Below are positions 49,230-59,919 of a DNA stretch of 64,000 bases, piece after piece. The first letter of the stretch is position 1; each line of letters starts with the position of its first letter. The notes beneath the pieces were generated by a model, which worked only from the letters and a program-made list of their open reading frames with translations, ran no database searches and was not told the origin of the DNA. Both the position numbers and the translations under genes were made by a program. Source of the DNA: Trachythela sp. YZ-2020 (taxonomy: Eukaryota > Cnidaria > Anthozoa > Malacalcyonacea > Clavulariidae); NCBI GenBank assembly GCA_016169945.1, contig JADLSH010000110.1, positions 1,220,001-1,284,000 on the forward strand. The letters run 5' to 3'.

Positions 49230-50260
49230 TAAAACAAAGTGCTTTAACAGTGGTACGCCAAAAATATCCTCTTAATTTCATTATAAAATTAACTATTCCC
49301 TACGACGCGGCCACTTCAACGACACCGTGTTAATTTACAGGCTAGAAATAAGCCACAGGAATTAATCTACATAATAAAACCTTCCAAACGTTCAGTTAAA
49401 GTGATGCGGAGTCTGCCCTATACAGTCGACTTTAATGATCATCGCTCAGGTCGCAATAAACTTTCGTATCACCGACACTGGAAATTTTTTCAAAATCTTT
49501 ACTTCGGAAATAGTATAAGGATCAGTGGCGGACACTAGGGAGGGGCCAAGGGGGGCAATCGCCCCCCCCCCCCAATAATTTCTCAAAGCTTTTGAATGAT
49601 AGCTGCCCAACTGTGTAACAAAGCTGTATCAATGATTTTACAACCACAAAAGCCTTGATAGGCTAAAATTGAAGTAGATTTACATGAAATTTAAGCAAAA
49701 AAGGTTTTAAGAACTGAGATTTGCAGCAACAAAAAGATGGTCATATGTTGCCAACCTAAGTTTGCACCCTCAATATTTCGCGAAGTGTCCGCCACTGATA
49801 ATAATCCTAGTCGGACCATATATATGCCATTTCCATACTGTGCCTTTGGATATAGTATGGAATACTGCGCATATATACAGCAAACTCAATTAAGGTTGTC
49901 CCGAAGCAATGCGAAAAAGTCGAATACGAGCGCGAAAGGCTTGCTGGGAACAATTAATTATTATTAGAAATTGGTTCAGAAACCCCAAGATATTAAATTG
50001 GGTTGGTTTGTCAAATCAAATTTTTCGTCACGTCCGCGTCGTAGATTTAAAGTCGCTATCTCTGCCAACACCCCATACATGAAGACGATTGCGGTCAGAA
50101 CAACATATATATTTTGTAGTCGAAATAAGGAGTGGAAAAATCCAGAATTGCAATTTTTTCTAAATTTGTGCTGTGTATTTGTTATATGTTATAATTATTG
50201 TTATATTGTATATATATTGTATATATTGTTTAGACAATCTATTTCGTATAAATATTAATA
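49230..50260 (+). repeat. GPCR-array flanking repeat, copy 1
   Basis: About 800-1000 bp shared with 56690-57300 and 63165-63660, starting near GTACGCCAAAAATATCCTC and running through TTTCCAAACGTTCAGTTAAAG. Part continues into sequence also found at 59930-60130. It appears to be the 5' portion of the repeated GPCR unit, here separated from its receptor by a LINE. Confidence 0.75.
49523..49797. mobile_element. hAT-like MITE with near 8-bp TSD
   Basis: Ends CAGTGGCGGACACT / AGTGTCCGCCACTG. Flanks ATAAGGAT (49515-49522) and ATAATAAT (49798-49805) match at six of eight bases. The paralogous repeats at 56.98 and 63.39 kb read uninterrupted as TAGTATAAGGATCCTAGTTG, i.e. the empty site. Confidence 0.85.
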
Positions 50261-50911
50261 ATTTTTATAACCATATGTGATTCAAGTAACCAATTGTAAG
50301 TTACCTCAAGAAGTGAGATTTACAATTGTATATATCTACGAAAAAGTCATATTAATAATGTTTTCATAATGTTTTCATTATTAATATCATACCTCGGTCT
50401 TGTGACCTCGTTACTATAGCGCACCGACTTTTTAAATCACCGTCTCTGCGTTGACTATATCACTGTCACTCTCACGATCACACAATAACACTGACTCTGT
50501 TCACTGTTACACCCTCCTCACTCAACTATCTAAAACCTTATCTACACTATACGAGTCTCGTACATCATGCACTTAAGATTAAAGTTATGTCTAATTATAT
50601 TAAAAGTTAATGAATACAACCCCAGTCCCTGTCAATATACAGCCCTCACTCTCGCTTAGTAAGTATTTATTCTGAACCGAGAACCGTAAAATAGCTCGTT
50701 TAAATGCTTGACCAACGAATTTTAGACTACTTTTTATGATTGCATTTTAAAGAAAATTTGAAAAAGAACACCAAATAAGAAATTTTGCGAAAACCTGTTA
50801 GCTTGTTTCGTCCTATAGTTCACTCTTTCTTGTATCTAATTTGTTGAAAGGTTATCGCGTGAAAGACACGAAATTTTACTGTTTACCACCAACAACTCTG
50901 AGAGGGCAATC

Positions 50912-53150
50912 ATTTATTTATTTATTTATTAAATTCGCCTTATACACACTCATTTTCACGCATAACTGTACACAATTAATGGCAGGGAATCCGCAACAGC
51001 GTAAGCCAATTACTGCGGGCCCAATTAATATAAAACATTAAGTTACAACAGCAATTACCAGGATAAACATGCACATACACAGCTAATCAGTACAGTTTCT
51101 ACATACAGCAGAATAATGACGTTGTGAGACTACGGACAGAGTTACACTTAGGACAAATAGTTTTATAACTACGAGGATCATCAACATTATAACATGAGTT
51201 CAAATTAAGACAAAACATAATACTTGAACATTATCGACCCAAACGAAGGAAGACTATCCGTTTGTAACTGGAGTTCATCAACAAGATGGTTTCAGATTCG
51301 AGTTGCTCTAATCATGTAGGATCTTTGAAATGTTACAGTTTTACATTTCGGAACGACGTACTTAGGATTGTTATTGGTGGAGGATCTAGTTTGTCTTGAA
51401 GTGCGGACAATTGGACGTAGGGAAGGATCAATGTTAACTATAGTTCGTGAGTTATTTTATGAAAGAGCACCATGTCTAGATATTCATGAAATAACGACTC
51501 ATAACTAAATCAACTTATTTTCAATAAGAAATAACAACTCATCCCTAAGGCTCCCAGCACGGCCAGCAGTTAAACTCGAAGTTTCAAAACAGGGTTTTTA
51601 TTTTGGTGGAGCAAAGCTTTTTAATAGTCTCTCGGGAGAAGAGAAAAATTTTATTACAGTCTAAATAAGAGACTCTTTTATCGATTGTACATTAATAGAC
51701 TTAATAGTTTTAACTTAGTTACATTATTTATAATTTCTTTAACTTTTATGGTACTTTTTATACCATATACTTTATATATATAGAAAGAGGGCACATAATG
51801 ATACCAGTATTATATATACTGAAATGTCTATCCTCTGTAAATATTCAAAAATAAAATAAAATAAACTAAAAATGCCAATAGCGGATTGGTAAGAGACCCA
51901 AGGTTTGAAGTCTGGTAGTATAGTCAACGGAGCAAGAAAATGGAAGTTCGAGGATTTATTTTGTAGCTCTTCTCTGTGTCCGTTCAAGGTGGCGTATTAG
52001 TTCGATGGATTGAGGTGCCCATATTTGTGTAGCATATTCCAGGTGTGGTCGAACTAGCGCAAGGTACAGAATACGTCTGACTTCCTGGTTGTGGATATAT
52101 ATGGTGGATCTCCTGATGTAACCCAGGAGTTGATTTGCTTTTGATGACTGTCCGTTTACTTGCCTGTTCCATGTCAAGTTTTTGTCCACAAACACGCCGA
52201 GGTCTCGTTCGCATTCAGTCGTTGTCAAGTTTTTGTTGTTAAGTTTGTAGTTGAACGTAATTGGTGTTGTCTTTCTTGTTATACGTTGGATCTTGCATTT
52301 AGTTTCATTGAATTTAAGACCAGACCTTCGATGGATTTAATGTTATGGAACAGCTTTGTGTCATCAACAAACATAGCAACATGACTAGATGTAATTGCGT
52401 CTGCAGGAAGGTCGTTGACGTATGGGCTGGATAGACTGGACGGATGATAGACCTGATGTAACTGGTAACGTGATAGTGGTGGAACCGTGTACAGTTAGAC
52501 GTTGATGGCGATTGTTAAGATAAGACTGAAACCACTGTACCCTCACATCCAGCCATCCGCAATTTATGCAATAGGTGTTTATGGTTAACCTTGTCAAAAG
52601 CCTTGGACATATCGAGGGACACAGCGTCAATTTGACCCCCAACATCCAAAACCGAGCCAATATAATTCAATACTCCAAGAAGATTGATCACGCATGATTT
52701 TCCTCTAACAATTCCGTGCTGTGAGTTCTTAATTACCTGGTACGACTGCTCCTTGATGTTATAAAATACACATCGTTCCAAAACTTTCGTCACAATCAGA
52801 AGGAGCGAGATTGGTCTATAATTTTCAGCATACTCCTTTTCGCCTTTCTTGTACACAGGAACTATGTTGGCGATTTTCCAATTTTCTGGGAGAGCACCTT
52901 CACTTAATGATTTGTTAAACAGCGAGCACAAGGACGTAGAAATAACAGGAGCTGTTTCTTTGAGCAGACGGGCTGGGCTGTTGTCGGGTCTTGTCGCTTT
53001 TGTAGCATCCAGTGTTTCAAGAACTGCCTGAACTTCCTCAACCGTTAACGAGATTTCGGACAAAATAGGAGTCACGAGTTCATAGCTAGTATCCTCGTTC
53101 AAAGAGTTGTCAACGTCAAATACTGATGCGAAGTAGTTGTTAAACGAGGA
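50912..53150 (-). mobile_element. LINE retrotransposon, 5'-truncated, inactive, split by another LINE
   Basis: The minus strand encodes, from 53150 down, RT blocks FNNYFASVFD, GALPENWKIANIVPVYKKG, NYRPISLL, DAVSLDMSKAFDKVNH, then after a frame break and a small deletion over the PQG block, MFVDDTKLFHNI (active-site xVDD kept). It continues with ERDLGVFVDKNLTWN and PHLEYATQIW. A TAA at 51956-51958 interrupts the C-terminal region, which resumes in frame and then across an inserted LINE fragment to ATRIWNHL near 51290. The 3' tail is (TAAA)n at 50912-50930. Confidence 0.85.
51482..51878 (+). mobile_element. LINE 3' fragment nested in the minus-strand LINE
   Basis: The plus strand reads NNNSSLRLPARPAV, then GFYFGGAKLFNSLSGEEK, then stop, followed by 3' UTR and an (AAATA)n tail at 51846-51875. 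The host LINE coding sequence (PIRYWH / EYLDMVLFHK) is split at this point. A longer duplication than ATG was not seen. Confidence 0.75.
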
Positions 53151-53159
53151 AGCGATATA

Positions 53160-54150
53160 TAATGTTGCGTTCCAGCTACATTTAAAATCGGCAGATTACA
53201 TGCGACCATTGCACCGACTTCGACAACACTAAAAGTTTATCATTTTATACCTAATATTGCATTGGGTTGTTTAAACTTTAAAAGTTAAAAAACAAAACAG
53301 TTCACGGCTTACTTGTGTTTGTTTTTCCTGTTTGACACCTGACATATGATAAACTTATAAACTTTATCTAAATCACAAAACATACTGCTTCCCTAGCTCA
53401 ACCTTCCCTAGGTCAACACAATGGCAGACCAAATATGGAGTTGTGACATAATATCGCACGATTTAACGTCACAGCGTGCGATATGAAAAAGTTATTATCG
53501 CACGTTATGACGTCATGCCAATGACGCAAGACGAAGCAGCAGGAGCTGAAGCATTAACTCTCTTATCCGTAGAACCACCTTAACTATTTACAAATAACTT
53601 ACATGAAGTTTCGGGAAACATCGAAGTGAGCGCGCGCTGAGTGGCGGGAAGATAATCCTTCATATCACTGCAGCTACACAAATGATTATCATTATGTCAC
53701 ATTGTTTACTAAAAAAATAGAATTTCCCCTCCAATATACCTACTAACTCTGCATTTTAAGGTCCTTACTTGACCCCTAGGAAGAAAGTTTAGAACTGATA
53801 GAGCTATCTAGTATAAAAGTAGTTTATAGTTAAATTAAACAGCCATATGCAAATGCAAACTTTAGTGCAAATTTGCAGGTGGGACGAACTGTCGAGGAAG
53901 TGGCTAGAAAGGCAATTAGAATGCAGATGTTTGGCTATAATTTTAGCACTAATGAAAAAAATCGTTGGTCAATTGTTCATATTGAACTTTAAAACCTTAT
54001 TTTTATGCATATTAAATGGAGCACATGCACAAAGAAAGAAATCATTCTTTACGAGTGACGTCTGCTACACTTTAAAGCGATATATAATTTACAACATTAT
54101 AAATGAAAACGATTAATTGACGCGTTTGCTTTTTGATATATATTATTGCC
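53160..54150. other. Upstream region of the first array GPCR
   Basis: From about 53620 the sequence is shared with 57665-58200 and 60485-61020 (GAGTGGCGGGAAGATAAT, ACTTGACCCCTAGGAAGAAA, AAATGCAAACTTTAGTG). It is therefore the conserved 5' part of the receptor unit and probably holds its promoter. Nothing is recognised at 53160-53600. Confidence 0.6.
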
Positions 54151-54156
54151 AACACC

Positions 54157-54164
54157 CTATATAG
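54157..54164 (+). promoter_or_regulatory. Possible TATA box of GPCR copy 1
   Basis: CTATATAG, 62 bp before the ATG. The same place in copies 2 and 3 reads ACACCCTAGTTCG, lacking four bases and hence the TATA-like sequence. Confidence 0.35.
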
Positions 54165-54225
54165 TTCGACTAAAAGGCGATCATTGTAAACTTAACTATA
54201 GTCAGGCTTTGTGGATGACTGAAAA

Positions 54226-55221
54226 ATGAACACGACAAATACATCAGCAGCAAGTAATAAGTTTATCAAAACATGTTACGTCCTGGACGACGAAGCCGAG
54301 GTAATCACGAGATTCCCTACAGGCGAAAGCATCCTTATTCATATCTTGGCTCTGATTTTTGTAATTATGTTAACTTTTACAACAATTTTTCTAAACGGCG
54401 TTACCGTTATCACAATATGGCGTTCGGAAACACTGAAGCAAAAGACATCCAATTTCGCCATATTACTACAATCAGTCGTTGATCTGGCAGTCGGAGTATA
54501 CATTTTGCCTTTGGTGGCTTTTCGTTTGGCGAACGAGGCCGCAGGCGAAACAAATTGCGTCATTGTATACCTTGTCAAGAAATCCGGGATGCTCATGTTC
54601 TTTTACACACAAACAACTTTGTCCGTTATGAACTTTGAAAGATACATGGGTGTCGTGCACACGTTTGTTCACCGAAGTTTGGTTACAAACGCAAGGATGT
54701 TGGCGTACGTAGTCTCTGTGTGTAGCATACAAACAGTACTTTATGGTTTCAGCATAACTCACAACGAAATAATACGTCCTATTATGATAACTACGACAAT
54801 CATCTTCACATTAACCACAGTTTTCATGTATTTGAAGATTTATTTGAAAATTCGCGAGAGGAGAATTACACCAGAGGAAGAAAGATCTGAAAATGAAAAT
54901 AACGGTGTTTCACGAAGCGGTGTGTCGAAAAAGGCCTCAGAGAAACGTAGCAGGAAAGCTAGATTTTTAAAAGAACTCAAAGTGGCTAAAACCTGTTTTC
55001 TAATCGTAATTTGTTGCCTTGTTTGTTCGGTTCCAGGAACACTTACGTTTGGGCCGTTAAACTTGAAGTCGAGTGTCAAAGCAATTGCGATGAAAACTTG
55101 GTTCGGTCTTCTCGCCATGTCAAATTCGACCTTAAACTCTGTAATATACTTTTGGATGAACGACATGCTACGAGAACAGGGCAAAAACCTAATAAATGGA
55201 ATTTTGTGTGGTAAACGATAG
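54226..55221 (+). CDS. Rhodopsin-like GPCR, array copy 1, single exon
   Basis: 331-residue orphan receptor, intact from ATG to TAG. Seen: N-terminal glycosylation sites (NTTNTS), a ~36-residue extracellular start, N57 in TM1 (FLNG), D86 in TM2, C111 at the top of TM3, ERY at 138-140 (aspartate replaced), a charged third intracellular loop at 205-250, TM6 without CWxP, and TM7 NSTLNSVIYFW with serine for the NPxxY proline. No cysteine is evident in extracellular loop 2. 25 residues (about 7.5%) differ from copy 2, and nearly all nucleotide differences are amino-acid changing. Same family as the receptor at 19872. The ligand is unknown. Confidence 0.9.
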   Translation: MNTTNTSAASNKFIKTCYVLDDEAEVITRFPTGESILIHILALIFVIMLTFTTIFLNGVTVITIWRSETLKQKTSNFAILLQSVVDLAVGVYILPLVAFRLANEAAGETNCVIVYLVKKSGMLMFFYTQTTLSVMNFERYMGVVHTFVHRSLVTNARMLAYVVSVCSIQTVLYGFSITHNEIIRPIMITTTIIFTLTTVFMYLKIYLKIRERRITPEEERSENENNGVSRSGVSKKASEKRSRKARFLKELKVAKTCFLIVICCLVCSVPGTLTFGPLNLKSSVKAIAMKTWFGLLAMSNSTLNSVIYFWMNDMLREQGKNLINGILCGKR

Positions 55222-55407
55222 ATATTTTAAAGAAAAATCTTTAATCGTGGTGTACGAATGGCATTTGTTCGAAATGTCGAGGAGTGTTTTTCCTCGTGTA
55301 GGTTGAGCGGCTGTCGTAGGACTTAACCAAACGTTTGATATTTTAGTTCTAAATATAATTCTTATTACGACAATGTAACATCAATTTACAAATGTTACGC
55401 GGTGTTT

Positions 55408-55928
55408 GTGTTATGTTCACACTAACGGTTCCATGACAAAAACATCACATGACAAAAACCTCGCAGACAAAAACCCCGCCGACAAAACCCCCATCGACAA
55501 AAACCCCAACGACAATATCCCCGGCGACAAACCCCAAAATTACTGAAATAGGACAAAATATATTTAACTTTTAACTAAACGGTATACTTCTACCTTTTCT
55601 TTACAAATTATATTGTTTTAAAAAGTAAAGAAAAGTATTATGAAAAGCTACTGTTCATGGGACTATCAAATTCGAATGTTGTGACCAATACCACTCATTA
55701 AAATCATGACGTTTCGAACACGAACTGCGAGCAAATCATGATATTTAAGGCATTTTCTCAGTTTTTTCTATACTTCGCTCATGATTAATATACGTGGGGG
55801 TTTTGTCGTATTTCAGTAATTTGGGGGTTTTGTCACTGGGGATATTGTCGTTGGGGTTTTTGTCGGTGGGGATTTTGATGGCCGGGTTTTTGTCATGTGG
55901 GGGCTTTGTCGGTATCCCCACACTAACA
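55408..55928. mobile_element. Foldback element built from GACAAAAACCCC units
   Basis: The left ~120 bp has about ten GACAAAAACCCC-like units, and the right ~110 bp the inverse GGGGTTTTTGTC units. Ends near TTCACACTAACGG / CCACACTAACATG. A decayed copy of the left arm is at about 62840-62960. Open frames here follow the repeat and are not genes. Confidence 0.7.
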
Positions 55929-56689
55929 TGCATGAACGGTATATATAATTCAAAGATCTTGATATTTTCCGGCAAATCACTTACTGTTGAAGAACGTGTA
56001 AGAGAGTATATAGAATTACAAATTACTGATTATTAAACATAGACTAATCGCGTCCCGCCCGCCCGCCCGCCGTTCGCCTTAATTTCCTCCGCCCGCATTT
56101 TCGCACTCCCCAATAAAAACCCCTATAAGAGACAGACTTGGAGCAAGTCTAGGTATAGTATAGAAATATAATTGCATCAAGTTAAGAAATGTTCATAAGA
56201 TAATTGTTCTTAAATTCTTAAAAGCTATTTGATTCCTTAATAAAAAGTGGAAGATTATTCCATTCCTTAAGAAACATATATTGTGATGTTTGATTTTGTA
56301 GTTCCTTCATGAAACGAAGTGGCTATTCGTACCGGAGCTGTAACGCGCGGTCTTTCATTTGCTACTCATACTGGAGTCAAAATATTCCTTCCAGTTTCAA
56401 CTGATCTTTATTATCCTACCTTTGTTAAGATACACCTAGCGATTCTTTTGCTTCTGAGGGTTGCTTTTGCTCAAAAAACGTAAGAGTCTCCATAGACATG
56501 CATTTGGTCGATACTTAAATCTTTCATATTTGCTCGGTCGAAATACCGTCGCGGGAAGAACACGCGGGACATATCTGCATGTAACCAACGCGTGGCGTGC
56601 TGTTTTCGATTTTTAGTGGAATGTTTCCATGGAAACATTTAGAGAAATGTTTAAACATGGAAACATTTAGAGAAATGTTTAAATACAAT

Positions 56690-57300
56690 GATGCTAAAAC
56701 AAAGTGCTTTTCAGTGGTACGCCAAAAATATCCTCTTAATTTTATTATAAAATTAACTATTCCCTACGACGCGGCCACTTCAACGACACCGTGTTAATTT
56801 ACAGGCTAGAAATAAGCCACATGCAGGAATTTAATCTACATTACAAAACCTTCCAAACGTTCAGTTAAAGTGATGCGGAGTCTGCCCTATACAGTCGACA
56901 TTAATGAACACCTCTCAGGTCGCAATTAACTTTCGTATCATCGACACTGCAATTTTTTTCAAAATCCTTACTTTGGAAATAGTATAAGGATCCTAGTTGG
57001 ACCCTATATGCCATTTCCATGCATACTGTGCCTTTGGATATAGTACGGAATAGTACGCATACAATAAACTCAATTAACGTTATCCCGAAGCAAAACGAAA
57101 AGGTCGAATACGAGCGCGAAAGGCTAGCTGGGAATCGCGGAACAAAATTAATGGTACAAAAATTAGATGTCAAACCTTAACTATTATTGGAAATTGGTTC
57201 AGAAACCCCAAGAGATAAAACTGGGTTGGTGTGTCAATTTTTGGCCAATAAATTTACCGCAAGATCCCAGCAAGCGTTTCGACAATCTATTTCGTATAAA
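56690..57300 (+). repeat. GPCR-array flanking repeat, copy 2
   Basis: Matches 49230-50000 (without the hAT insertion) and 63165-63660. It precedes the upstream region of GPCR copy 2. Confidence 0.78.
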
Positions 57301-58255
57301 TATTAATAATTTATTATATAGATACTGAGATTTCTTCACTGAATTAGCAGTGAAGAAATATCGTTCTGTTTTAAGAGGTTTAGCCAATAGGAAACGCGAA
57401 CGATATTTTTTCACCGTGTGAACCAACATCGCTCCGACTTTAGGGCAGCTTCGAAATACATTTAAAAAGAAAAACTGTATATCCTCAAGGCAGCTTATAA
57501 AATGTCTGGAAATTACTGAAAAAGCAAGGAATAATTACGAAAATAAGGCGAACGCATCGGTATCAGTAACGTACGAGTCATAAAGAAATACAAACAATGT
57601 ATGTATGTATGATATAATATTTTGAGTATAATTTGTTTACTTGAAAACTGTGTTTGTGTTTTTAATAATGAATTTGGCAAGTGAGCGCGCGGGGAGTGGC
57701 GGGAAGATAATTCTTCATAATATCATATCGATATACAAATGATTATCATTATGTCACATTGCTTACTAAAAAAATTATAATTTCTCCTCCCATATACCTA
57801 CTAACTCTGCACTTTTAGGTCCTTACTTGACCCCTAGGAAGAAAGTTTAGAACTGATAGAGCTATCTAGTAAAAAAGTTGTTTAAAGTTTAATTAAACAG
57901 CCACATGCAAATGCAAACTTTAGTGTAAATCTGTAGGTGGGACGAACTGTCGAGGAAGTGGCTAGAAAGGCAATTAGAATGCAGGTGTTTGGCTACAATT
58001 TTACCACTAATGAACAAAAATCGTTGGTCAATTGTTCATACTGAACTTTAAAACCTAATTATAATGCATATTTAAGAAATCATTATTTACGAGTGACGTC
58101 TGCTACACTTTAAATATAATTTACAACATTAAAAATGAAAAAACGATTAATTGACACGTTTGCTTTTTGATATACATCACTGCCAACACCCTAGTTCGAC
58201 TAAAAGGCGATCATTGTAGACTTAACTATAGTCAGGCTTTGCGGATGACTAAAAA

Positions 58256-59251
58256 ATGAACACGACATATACATCAGCAGCAAGTAATAAGTTTATCAAA
58301 ACATGTTACGTCCTGGACGACGAAGCCGAGGTAATCACGAGATTCCCTACAGGCGAAAGCATCCTTATTCATATCTTGGCTCTGATTTTTGTAATTATGT
58401 TAACTTTTACAACAATTTTTCTAAACGGCGTTACCGTTATCACAATATGGCGTTCGGAAACACTGAAGCAAAAGACATCCAATTTCGCCATATTACTACT
58501 ATCAGTCGTTGATCTGGCAGTCGGAGTATTCATTATGCCTTTGGTGGCTTTTCGTTTGGCGAACGAGGCCGCAGGCGAAACAAATTGCGCTATTGCATAC
58601 TTTGTCAAGAAATGCGGGTTCCTCGTGTTCGCTTACACACAAACAACTTTGTCCGTTATGAACTTTGATAGATACATGGGTGTCGTGCACACGTTTGTTC
58701 ACCGACGTTTCGTTACAAACGCAAGAATGTTGGCGTACGTAGTCTCTGTGTGTAGCATACAAACAGTACTTTATGGTTTCAGCATAACTCACAACGAAAT
58801 AATACGTCCTATTAATATAACTACGACAATCATCTTCACATTAACCACAGTTTTCATGTATTTGAAGATTTATTTGAAAATTCGCCAGAGGAGAATTACA
58901 CCAGTGGAAGAAAGATTTGAAAATGAAAATAACGGTGTTTCACGAAGCGGTGTGTCGAAAAAGGCCTCAGAGAAACGTAGCAGGACAGCTAGATTTTTAA
59001 AGGAACTCAAAGTGGCTAAAACCTGTTTTCTAATCGTAATTTGTTGCCTTGTTTGTTCGGTTCCAGGAACACTTACGTTTGGGCCGTTAAACTTGAAGTC
59101 GAGTTTCAAAGCATTTGCGATAAAAATTTGGTTCGGTCTTCTCGCCATGTCAAATTCGACCTTAAACTCTGTAATATACTTTTGGATGAACGACATGCTA
59201 CGAAAACAGGGCAAAAATCTAATAAATGAAATTTTGTGTGGTAAACGATAG
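58256..59251 (+). CDS. Rhodopsin-like GPCR, array copy 2, single exon
   Basis: 331-residue intact paralogue of the receptor at 54226. It has the same motifs except that TM3 ends DRY (138-140), the canonical G-protein-coupling form. Of 25 substitutions against copy 1, seven fall in residues 112-126 (outer half of TM3) and three more in 138-152, whereas residues 1-81 have one. About 2 kb around the gene is nearly identical to the copy at 61.1 kb, showing a very recent duplication. Probably a chemosensory or peptide/small-molecule receptor, but this is a guess. Confidence 0.9.
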   Translation: MNTTYTSAASNKFIKTCYVLDDEAEVITRFPTGESILIHILALIFVIMLTFTTIFLNGVTVITIWRSETLKQKTSNFAILLLSVVDLAVGVFIMPLVAFRLANEAAGETNCAIAYFVKKCGFLVFAYTQTTLSVMNFDRYMGVVHTFVHRRFVTNARMLAYVVSVCSIQTVLYGFSITHNEIIRPINITTTIIFTLTTVFMYLKIYLKIRQRRITPVEERFENENNGVSRSGVSKKASEKRSRTARFLKELKVAKTCFLIVICCLVCSVPGTLTFGPLNLKSSFKAFAIKIWFGLLAMSNSTLNSVIYFWMNDMLRKQGKNLINEILCGKR

Positions 59252-59534
59252 ATATTTTAAGGGGAAAAATTCTTAAAAGCTATTTGAATCCTTAATAAAA
59301 AGTGGAAGATTATTAATCCATTCCTTAAGAAACATATACTGTGATGTTTGATGTTGTAGTACCTTCATGAAACGAAGTGGCTATTCATATATGTAAACAA
59401 CGTGTGGCGTGATGTTTTCGATTTTTAGTGCAAAGTTTCCATGGAAACTTTTAGATGCTACACTTTAAAGTGATAAATAATTTACAACATGCATTACAAA
59501 TGAAAACGATTAATTGACGCGTTTGCTTTTTGAT

Positions 59535-59919
59535 CAGGGCTCGCAAAATTTTAAAAAAGTGACTGCCCTTGGGTCAGGTCACACCAAAAATTTGGTTGCC
59601 CAAATCTATTTCTGGCTTGCCCACCTCAATTAAGTGAAAAATGAACCGCAACAATGTATGTCGACCTGGAAGCCACGGCTATGTTTTATCTCGGGAGTTG
59701 TGTGGTGAATTAAACTTACCCCCCGCGATTAACACACGCGCTCACTGAAAGGGCGTACGGGGAGATTTATTTTATTTCCCATCAATTAAACCCTTTGATA
59801 TTAACAAATTTTTTGTTCAATTCCTGGTTGCCCGTAGGGACATAAGTCAAGAAATTTTGGTTGCCGGACAGAAATTTTAGCTGCCCCAGGACGTCGGGCA
59901 GGCGATTTTGCGAGCTCTG
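59535..59919. mobile_element. hAT-like MITE with perfect 8-bp TSD
   Basis: Ends CAGGGCTCGCAAAATTTT / AAAATCG-type inverse closing in GCGAGCTCTG, flanked by TTTTTGAT on both sides (59527-59534, 59920-59927). It sits in a relic of the receptor upstream region (GACGCGTTTGCTTTTTGAT), between copies 2 and 3. Confidence 0.88.

Noticed and set aside
49127..49333. Open frame whose end (VRQKYPLNFIIKLTIPYDAA) recurs at 56597
   Set aside because: The shared part is the flanking repeat itself. The starts differ, the third copy is broken, and there is no domain, so a gene is not supported.
53847..54116. 89-residue open frame before GPCR copy 1
   Set aside because: The homologous upstream regions of copies 2 and 3 do not keep the frame.
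55745..56036. Open frames with PSDKTP / GILSLGFLSV repeats on both strands
   Set aside because: They follow the GACAAAAACCCC repeat units and are not conserved in the decayed copy.
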